A DNA stretch of 14,213 nt, from positions 1 to 14,213 of the forward strand of contig CAJOPD010000038.1 of NCBI GenBank assembly GCA_905236685.1, written 5' to 3'. Of this stretch, positions 7,427 through 13,129 are shown piece after piece. Source of the DNA: an uncultured Clostridia bacterium. GTDB taxonomy: Bacteria; Bacillota; Clostridia; UBA1381. The position numbers were made by a program, and so were the translations under genes. Under the pieces are notes generated by a model. That model made no database searches. It saw only the letters and a program-made list of their open reading frames with translations, and was not told where the DNA came from. Positions within the stretch are counted from its first letter, which is position 1. Each line of letters begins with the position of its first letter.

Positions 7427-7528
7427 GTCCCTAAGAAAATTGTTCATATTGCCGCTTTGCAGGGAGTGGTGCTGTACGGTGGTACCGCCCCTCGCAAAAA
7501 GTGGCGAGACGGGCAATTTTATTGGGAC
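7427..7528. other. Highly structured intergenic element of unknown type between ilvE and the amidohydrolase
   Basis: GTCCC (7427-7431) and AAAATTG (7436-7442) pair with GGGAC (7524-7528) and CAATTTT (7514-7520). This makes a two-part helix of 12 pairs that encloses about 70 bases. Inside, GCCCCTCGC (7487-7495) pairs with GCGAGACGGG (7504-7513) apart from two unpaired bases, next to the near-palindrome GGTGGTACCGCC (7479-7490). Complementarity does not reveal the strand. It may be a structured RNA in the ilvE transcript, or a small RNA. I do not recognise a family. The plus strand carries a T-box-like core but lacks a stem I and an antiterminator. Confidence 0.5.
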
Positions 7529-7536
7529 GCTCACTC

Positions 7537-8595
7537 TTAGATCCTTGTTATCCAGCCGAATTTGTCTTCCGCTCTGCCCCACTGAATATCGGTTAAAGCG
7601 TCATACAGCATTTGAGTTGTTTCACCGATTTTGTTGTCGTTTATGACATATGTTTCGCCTTCATAGTAAAGCTCGCCGACGGGAGAAACAACCGCCGCCG
7701 TACCGCAGCCCCAGAATTCCTCCATCTTTCCGCTCTTTAATGCGTCAATGATTTCATCAATGCTGATTTTGCGCTCGGTCACCTTGTAGCCCTTTGATTT
7801 CAAAAGCTCGATTATGGATTTTCTTGTGATACCGGGCAGGATTGAGCCGCTCAGCATTGGGGTTATGATTTCGCCGTCAATCTTCATCATAACATTCATC
7901 GCGCCAACTTCTTCAATGTATTTCCTTTCAACGCCGTCAAGCCACAAAACCTGAGTAAAGCCAAGCTTTTCCGCCTTTTCGCCGGCTCTGGTTGCCGCGG
8001 CATAGTTTCCGCCGCATTTTGCATAGCCTGTACCGCCTCTTACCGCTCTTACATCTTGGTCCTCAATCATAATTTTAACGGGGTTTATTCCCTCCTGATA
8101 ATAACTGCCCGAAGGTGATGCGATTATCAAAAAGCTTGCCCGCATAATCGAGTGAACGCCCAGATGCTCATCATTACCGAACATAAAAGGTCTCAAATAG
8201 AGCGATTCTCCCTCGCCGTAAGGCACCCAGTCCTGTTCAATCTTTACAAATTCCAAAATTGCGGAAAGCATATCTTCTTCGGGGATTTGCGGAAGTCCTA
8301 TTCTCTCTGCGGAATTGTTCATTCTGCGCACATTTTCGATAGGTCTGAACAGTTGAATGCTGCCGTCTGCCGTTCTGTACGCCTTTAAGCCCTCAAAAAT
8401 TTCCGCGCCGTAATGAAAAACGGTTGCGGCAGGGTGCAAATTCAGGTTTTGAAAAGGAATTATTCTCGCGTTAAACCAGCCCTTGCCCCTTTCATAGTCC
8501 ATAACGAACATATGGTCGGTAAAAACCTTGCCGAACCCGAGATTTTCCGTTTGCTTTTCCTTAGGTGTCTGTGTTTTTGTGATTTTGATTTCCAT
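7537..8595 (-). CDS. ilvE: Branched-chain amino acid aminotransferase
   Basis: This PLP fold-type IV transaminase interconverts leucine, isoleucine and valine with their 2-oxo acids using glutamate/2-oxoglutarate. The 352 residues are normal for the type-II (eukaryote-like) bacterial enzymes. Visible landmarks are FHYGAEIFEGLKAY (60-73), SLYLRPFMFG (131-140), the Schiff-base lysine K193 in GTGYAKCGGNYAAA, LWLDGVERKYIEEVGAMN (217-234), SGSILPGITR and FWGCGTAAVVSPVG. AAAGGAG lies upstream of the ATG. It starts 22 bases after the TIM-barrel/ligase fusion and is therefore in the same leucine-attenuated operon. The last step of leucine synthesis under a leucine-sensing leader is coherent. Confidence 0.96.
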   Translation of the reverse strand: MEIKITKTQTPKEKQTENLGFGKVFTDHMFVMDYERGKGWFNARIIPFQNLNLHPAATVFHYGAEIFEGLKAYRTADGSIQLFRPIENVRRMNNSAERIGLPQIPEEDMLSAILEFVKIEQDWVPYGEGESLYLRPFMFGNDEHLGVHSIMRASFLIIASPSGSYYQEGINPVKIMIEDQDVRAVRGGTGYAKCGGNYAAATRAGEKAEKLGFTQVLWLDGVERKYIEEVGAMNVMMKIDGEIITPMLSGSILPGITRKSIIELLKSKGYKVTERKISIDEIIDALKSGKMEEFWGCGTAAVVSPVGELYYEGETYVINDNKIGETTQMLYDALTDIQWGRAEDKFGWITRI

Positions 8596-8617
8596 TTTCT
8601 TATATCTCCTTTTTTAA

Positions 8618-11080
8618 TTATTCCTTAGTCACAATGCCCGAAACCTTTTTAATCCCCAGCCTTTTTGCCGCGTCCTCACGCATCTGGAATTTCAAGATTT
8701 TCCCTGCGGCGTTCATTGGAAAGCTCTCGACAAAATCGATATATTTGGGCACTTTATGCTTTGCCATATGGCTCTTTATATATTCCTTCATCTCATCGGC
8801 GGTCATTTGTTCGCCCTCTTTTAAAATTATGCAAGCCATAATTTCCTCGCCGTACTGCTCGTCAGGCACGCCGATAACCTGAACATCTTTGACCTTTTCG
8901 TGCGTGTAGATAAATTCCTCTATTTCCTTGGGATATATATTTTCTCCGCCGCGGATAATCATATCTTTGAGCCGTCCCGTTATGCGATAATTCCCTTCGG
9001 GAGTTCTGAGCGCCAAATCACCCGTATGCAGCCAGCCGTTTTCGTCAATCGCCGCCGCCGTTTCCTTCGGCATTTTGTAGTAACCCTTCATTATATTGTA
9101 ACCGCGCGCGACAAACTCGCCCGTTTCATTATCGGGCAGTTCCTCGTTTGTTTCGGGGTCGACAATTTTACATTCTATCTCCGGCATCGCCCTGCCTACC
9201 GTCGAAACTCGGACTTCTATCGGGTCGTCGGTACTGCTCATGGTACAACCGGGGGAAGCCTCTGTCTGACCATAAACAATTACGATTTCCTTCATATTCA
9301 TCTTGTTCACAACATCATTCATCGCCGAAATCGGACAGGGTGAGCCTGCCATAATGCCCGTACGCATATATGAAAAATCGGTCTTTTCAAAATCGGGGTG
9401 CGAAAGCATTGCAATAAACATCGTCGGCACGCCGTGAAACGCCGTTATGCGTTCCTGATTTATACAGGCAAGGGCGGGCTTGGGCGTGAAATACGGGAGC
9501 GGCAAAAGCGTTCCGCCGTGCGTCATTGTTGCGGTCATCGCAAGCACCATACCGAAACAATGGAACATAGGCACCTGCACCATCATTCTGTCCGCTGTCG
9601 ATAAATCCATTCTGTCGCCTATGCATTTTCCGTTATTCACAACATTGTAATGCGTCAGCATAACGCCCTTGGGAAATCCCGTCGTACCCGATGTATACTG
9701 CATATTGCAGACATCGTGCACGCTTACTCTTGACGCCATACGCAAAACTTCGGACAAGGGCACCTTTCCTGCAAGTCCCTTCGCCTCTTTCCAGGATATA
9801 CAGCCCTTTTGGCGATAGCCTACCGTTATTATATTACGCAAAAACGGCAGTCTTTTTGAATGCAGTTTCTCGCCCGCAGCCATATTTTGAAGTTCGGGGC
9901 AAAGCTCAGAAACTATTTCGTTATACCTGGAATCACGCCAGCCCTTAATCATAACAAGCGTATGCGTATCCGACTGCTTTAAAAGATATTCAAGCTCGTG
10001 AATTTTGTACGCAGTATTAACCGTAACCAAAACCGCGCCAAGCTTTACCGCCGCCCAGAAAGTGATATACCACTCGGGAACATTTGTCGCCCAAATTGCT
10101 ATATGCGTTCCCTTTTTGACGCCGAGGGCTATTAAACTGCGGCAGAATTCGTCAACCTCATCGCGAAATTCCGAATATGTCCGCGTATAGTCAAGCGTTG
10201 TATATTTGAACGCAAGCTGGTCGGGAAAATTTTCCGCCATAGCGTCCAGAACCTGCGAAAAAGTTTTTTCAATAAGCGCGTCCTTTTTCCATATAAACTT
10301 TCCCGTACCCTGTCTGTTTTCATAAAGGGTGTGTTTTGCTCGGGACAGGTTTTCAAACCGCGACATATAGCTCACAAAATGCGGGAAAATTATATCCATA
10401 TCATCTATGTCGCTGTCCCAGCGCGGATCCCATTCTATCGACATAAATCCGTCATAGTTTATGGAACGCAGCGCGTTTATTACATCGGATATGGGGAGCG
10501 AGCCTTCGCCCACAAGGCTGAACGAATTTTCGCCGTCCGAGTCCTTTATATGAATATGCCTTATATACGCACCGAGATTTTTGACCGTCTGCTCGGGCTG
10601 TTCGCCGTGCAGGCGGTAGGGATAATGCAAATCCCAGAGCGCCGCAAGATTGTCGCAGGCAAACTCATTCAAAAAATCTGCAAGCGTTTTTGTGTCCGAG
10701 AATACGCCCACCGTTTCTACCAGCATTACAATGCCGCGCTCTTCCGCCTCGGAAAGTGCTTTTTTGACAAAATCGCGCGCACCCTCCGCGCTTTTTAACG
10801 CCTTTATTCTTATATATTTTGTATGAAGGGCGTTACAGGCGTCTATACATTTTTCAAATTCGGAAAACGCCTTTTCGGAATTTTCCGATATGTCCGAAAC
10901 CATATCAATACACGGAATTTTAAGTCCGCTTTCAATCAGCATATGATATGTTTCGGAGAAACCCTTGATTTCATTGGTGTCGTGGATTTCAATGCCTGAA
11001 AACTTATATTCCTTCGCAATTTTTATAAATTCGCTGAGCCCGACATTTTTCCAGCGGTTTGTGGAAAAAGACAAGTTCAT
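8618..11080 (-). CDS. Fusion of a xylose-isomerase-like TIM barrel with an AMP-forming acyl-CoA ligase
   Basis: This single 820-residue ORF holds two complete domains. Residues 1-245 form a sugar phosphate isomerase/epimerase-like (AP-endonuclease-2 fold) barrel with putative metal ligands E122 (VETVG), D150 and H152 (WDLHY), H175/H177 (HIHIKD) and E216 (SIEWDP). Residues 265-820 form an acyl-CoA ligase of the short/medium-chain ACSF2/YngI kind, with YTSGTTGFPKG (462-472), YGQTEASPG (603-611), WLHTGDL (683-689), the hinge GRLKDMIIRGGENIYP (702-717) and catalytic K794 in NAAGKILK. Both domains therefore look active. The ribosome site AAAGGAA supports the ATG. It lies 40 bases after the LeuA-like gene and 22 before ilvE. 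The ligase could activate a branched short-chain acid; the barrel's substrate is unknown. Confidence 0.93.
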   Translation of the reverse strand: MNLSFSTNRWKNVGLSEFIKIAKEYKFSGIEIHDTNEIKGFSETYHMLIESGLKIPCIDMVSDISENSEKAFSEFEKCIDACNALHTKYIRIKALKSAEGARDFVKKALSEAEERGIVMLVETVGVFSDTKTLADFLNEFACDNLAALWDLHYPYRLHGEQPEQTVKNLGAYIRHIHIKDSDGENSFSLVGEGSLPISDVINALRSINYDGFMSIEWDPRWDSDIDDMDIIFPHFVSYMSRFENLSRAKHTLYENRQGTGKFIWKKDALIEKTFSQVLDAMAENFPDQLAFKYTTLDYTRTYSEFRDEVDEFCRSLIALGVKKGTHIAIWATNVPEWYITFWAAVKLGAVLVTVNTAYKIHELEYLLKQSDTHTLVMIKGWRDSRYNEIVSELCPELQNMAAGEKLHSKRLPFLRNIITVGYRQKGCISWKEAKGLAGKVPLSEVLRMASRVSVHDVCNMQYTSGTTGFPKGVMLTHYNVVNNGKCIGDRMDLSTADRMMVQVPMFHCFGMVLAMTATMTHGGTLLPLPYFTPKPALACINQERITAFHGVPTMFIAMLSHPDFEKTDFSYMRTGIMAGSPCPISAMNDVVNKMNMKEIVIVYGQTEASPGCTMSSTDDPIEVRVSTVGRAMPEIECKIVDPETNEELPDNETGEFVARGYNIMKGYYKMPKETAAAIDENGWLHTGDLALRTPEGNYRITGRLKDMIIRGGENIYPKEIEEFIYTHEKVKDVQVIGVPDEQYGEEIMACIILKEGEQMTADEMKEYIKSHMAKHKVPKYIDFVESFPMNAAGKILKFQMREDAAKRLGIKKVSGIVTKE

Positions 11081-11120
11081 TTTAAATCATTCCTTTCCTC
11101 TCGGATATACAAAACGCGCT

Positions 11121-12515
11121 TTACGCCTCCTCAAAACAAATCTTGTTAAGAGCGTTGATATACGCATTTATACTCGACTCCACAATGTCTGTGGAAATTC
11201 CCTTTCCCGAATACAGTTTTCCGCTGCTCCTTAATTTTACCACCGTCACGCCGACAGCCTCCTTGCCCTCCGTTACCGACTGGATTTGGAAATCGTCAAG
11301 CTCAAATTTTCTGCCCGCAATTTTTTCGATACATTGAAAAGCCGCGTCGATAGGACCGTCGCCCACCGTCATACCTTGCAGTTCCTCCCCGTCCTTTGAA
11401 AGCACCATAACGCAGGAGGACTTGATAAGATTTCCGCTGTTTATCGTATAGCTTTTCAGCTTATAAATCGGTGCTGTTTGAAGCGCGGCGCTTGCTACTA
11501 TAACATCAAGCTCCCTTTCGCCCACCTGTTTCTTTTTCGCAACCTTGACAAATTCCTCATATACATTTTTCATATCCTCTTGCGAGAGGTCATATCCAAG
11601 CCTTTGCACAGCGATTTCAACCGTTTTGATGTCGTCTTTGTCGCTTAAAACAATGCCTTCGCTTTTGTCAAATTCCGATATGCTGTCCGGATTTTCTCCT
11701 TGTATCTTTGAAAATCCCAGCCTTGATACCGTGTGTTCAAGCTCGGTATAATTGAGGTCGGTATATGCCTTGAAAAAGTCGCCGCGCGCTTTGAAAATTT
11801 TTGCCGCCGCCAAAAGCGCGGTTTGATTTTTACCGTCAACCGAGGTTTTTATTTCACCAACGCCTGCGCGGACGCCGTGCGCAAGGCACGCACAGCCCAT
11901 ATCAAGCTCGTTGCCGCATTCCGTGCCGAGCGTAACGCCTTTTAGCTCGGGCACGCCGTCATAGAGCGACTTTATAAACGCCTCATATTCCGAAGGCAGC
12001 ATCTCCCCCGCCGCATCGCACACAGTTACGGTTTTTGCGCCTGCCGAAATAGCCGTTTTTACTGCATTATACAAAAACTCCGTTTCGCTCCGTGTTGCGT
12101 CCAGCGCGGCAAACTCCACATCATCGCAGAGCGACGCACATTTTTCGGTAAGCGTCTTTATAAGCTCCAAAATCTTGTCGGGCTTTTTGCCGCAGATGTA
12201 TTCCATCTGCACGCTCGATACGGGAACGGCAATCTTTAATCTGAATTTTTTTGCGGCGGCAAGAGCCTCCGCCGCCTGCTCGCAAGACTGCTCGTTTAGC
12301 GCAACAGAACAGGAAATCACGCTGTTTTTCAAAAGCGGGGCTATGGTATGCAAAAACAAAATATCGGTCTTTTTATTCGATATTTTTCCCGTTTCGATTA
12401 TGTCCACGCACAGTTTATCCAGCTTTTTTGCGAGATTTATCTTCTCTTTAAAGCTGAAAAATCCGTTTTTTTCGTCCTCTCTTAATGTTACATCTGCTAT
12501 TTTTATCTTTTTCAT
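11121..12515 (-). CDS. 2-isopropylmalate synthase-like protein with degenerate active site and LeuA regulatory domain
   Basis: Homologous to LeuA/CimA: an N-terminal DRE-TIM barrel (about residues 1-250), a linker region, and a C-terminal LeuA allosteric domain (about 335-460). The latter has GDGPIDAA (385-392), LDDFQIQSVTEGKEA (406-420) and GKGISTDIVESS (437-448). The barrel has lost the key residues. The usual LRDGEQ reads LREDEK (11-16). The catalytic Glu of the EFSxED motif is Leu138 (EFAALD). The metal-binding HxHND is ECGNE (199-203). Arg12 remains. Condensation of acetyl-CoA is therefore unlikely, and leucine sensing or another reaction is more plausible. The start is ATG at 12515 with AAAGGGG six bases upstream; a GTG at 12557 lies inside the terminator hairpin. 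It is the first gene after the leucine-rich leader. Confidence 0.88.
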   Translation of the reverse strand: MKKIKIADVTLREDEKNGFFSFKEKINLAKKLDKLCVDIIETGKISNKKTDILFLHTIAPLLKNSVISCSVALNEQSCEQAAEALAAAKKFRLKIAVPVSSVQMEYICGKKPDKILELIKTLTEKCASLCDDVEFAALDATRSETEFLYNAVKTAISAGAKTVTVCDAAGEMLPSEYEAFIKSLYDGVPELKGVTLGTECGNELDMGCACLAHGVRAGVGEIKTSVDGKNQTALLAAAKIFKARGDFFKAYTDLNYTELEHTVSRLGFSKIQGENPDSISEFDKSEGIVLSDKDDIKTVEIAVQRLGYDLSQEDMKNVYEEFVKVAKKKQVGERELDVIVASAALQTAPIYKLKSYTINSGNLIKSSCVMVLSKDGEELQGMTVGDGPIDAAFQCIEKIAGRKFELDDFQIQSVTEGKEAVGVTVVKLRSSGKLYSGKGISTDIVESSINAYINALNKICFEEA

Positions 12516-12533
12516 AATTTTCCCCTTTAAACC

Positions 12534-12569
12534 AAAACAGGAATTTACGGCTGCCACCGCAAATTCCTG
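12534..12569 (-). terminator. Attenuator terminator in the leader of the LeuA-like operon
   Basis: On the minus strand CAGGAATTTGCGG (12557-12569) pairs with CCGTAAATTCCTG (12538-12550), 13 pairs with one G-U, around a six-base loop. TTTTGGTTT follows. It lies between the leader peptide stop (12601) and the LeuA-like ATG (12515), the expected place for an attenuator. The U tract is short (four), so read-through may be appreciable. Confidence 0.82.
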
Positions 12570-12600
12570 AAAATTCCGACTAACTCAACGAGAATTTCAA

Positions 12601-12696
12601 TCACACACGACAAACAGCACTGTTACTTTTTCCGCATAGGATAAGTAGGTCAGCGCTTAGTAGGCTTATCAAATTTATTGACTTTACCTGCGGCAT
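12601..12696 (-). CDS. Leucine-rich leader peptide (attenuation sensor)
   Basis: A 31-codon ORF runs from ATG at 12696 to TGA at 12601, preceded by GGGAG seven bases upstream of the start. Six of its codons are leucine (TTG, CTA, CTA, CTA, CTT, CTA at codons 9, 12, 13, 17, 18, 20), with three isoleucines (7, 10, 19). The central peptide is NLISLLSADLLIL. CTA is rare by eye in the neighbouring genes, as in the leucine leader of enteric bacteria. CCGCA (minus strand, 12689-12693) pairs with TGCGG (12632-12636), and GATAAG with CTTATC inside it, so the Leu codons lie within a potential pause hairpin. Ribosome stalling at leucine shortage would open that hairpin and should favour read-through of the downstream terminator. 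Confidence 0.75.
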   Translation of the reverse strand: MPQVKSINLISLLSADLLILCGKSNSAVCRV

Positions 12697-12725
12697 AACA
12701 AAACTCCCAATCATTATTTTTTTCG

Positions 12726-12754
12726 AGTATAGCACAACTTTTTCCATATGTCAA
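12726..12754 (-). promoter_or_regulatory. Promoter of the leucine-attenuated operon
   Basis: On the minus strand TTGACA (12749-12754) and TATACT (12726-12731) are 17 bases apart, and TGC directly before the -10 makes it an extended -10. Transcription would start near 12719, about 22 bases before the leader-peptide ATG. Confidence 0.87.
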
Positions 12755-12782
12755 CATATTTTTTTATGAAACCAAAAAAATA

Positions 12783-12811
12783 TTGACATTTTTCACGGTT
12801 TGGAGTATAAT
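12783..12811 (+). promoter_or_regulatory. Promoter of the T-box/ligase unit
   Basis: TTGACA (12783-12788) and TATAAT (12806-12811) are both perfect, with a 17-base spacer. Only 28 bases separate this -35 from that of the opposing leucine-attenuated operon, so the two promoters are back to back. Confidence 0.9.
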
Positions 12812-12817
12812 CTATGC

Positions 12818-13060
12818 GTAACTTAATATTAAAGGCGATGACCGAATTTAAGTAGTTATATCCGGAACCTTTTGAGAGAGTCGGCGGTTGCTGCGAGCCG
12901 ATGGAAAGGATATGTACGAAATACGCTTCGCGAGCTCCGCACCGAACAGTTTTTTTAGTAGGCTGCGGCGGGTTTGCCCGTTACAGCATAAGGTTTCTAA
13001 CCTTGCGAGGTCTGCTGTCGCGAGATACAGACAAAATGAGGTGGTATCACGGAATTTCCG
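12818..13060 (+). promoter_or_regulatory. T-box riboswitch leader (specifier best read as UAC, Tyr)
   Basis: Stem I is recognisable: an AAGTAG loop-E strand (12850-12855), ATATCC pairing with GGATAT (12908-12913), an AGAGAG segment, the distal TCGGC/GCCGA hairpin with a GGTTGCTGCGAG loop (12886-12897), and the specifier strand ACGAAATACG (12916-12925). With the usual GAAN-codon register the specifier is TAC at 12922-12924 (Tyr); ATA one base earlier (Ile) is the alternative. Later hairpins include AAGGTT/AACCTT and GTCTG/CAGAC. The T-box element AGGTGGTATCACGG (13039-13052) contains TGGT, which pairs with tRNA ending ACCA, i.e. discriminator A. Uncharged tRNA would stabilise the antiterminator and turn on the ligase gene. 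Confidence 0.9.
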
Positions 13061-13093
13061 TCCTCTGTATAAAAAAATACGGGGGATTTTTTT
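13061..13093 (+). terminator. T-box-controlled terminator
   Basis: TCCTCTGTAT (13061-13070) pairs with ATACGGGGGA (13077-13086), ten pairs including G-U, followed by seven T. The 5' arm TCCTC can instead pair with GAGG of the T-box element (13038-13041), giving the competing antiterminator. The stretch from here to the ATG holds only the AGAAAGGAAG ribosome site. Confidence 0.9.
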
Positions 13094-13129
13094 GTTGAAC
13101 TATCCCTTACAGAAAGGAAGAATATCGCT

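Noticed and set aside
7477..7520. Plus-strand T-box-like core GGTGGTACCGC followed by a hairpin
   Set aside because: There is no stem I, no specifier strand and no antiterminator complement, and the next gene on that strand is over 5 kb away. The near-palindromic GGTGGTACCGCC explains the match; at best it is a relic.
10331..10798. Plus-strand ORF of 155 codons inside the fusion gene
   Set aside because: It is antisense to the TIM-barrel domain, which has clear metal-ligand motifs; nothing protein-like is visible on the plus strand.
12516..12557. Upstream GTG start adding 14 residues to the LeuA-like protein
   Set aside because: The extension is encoded by the terminator hairpin itself and has no ribosome site, whereas the ATG at 12515 has AAAGGGG at correct spacing.
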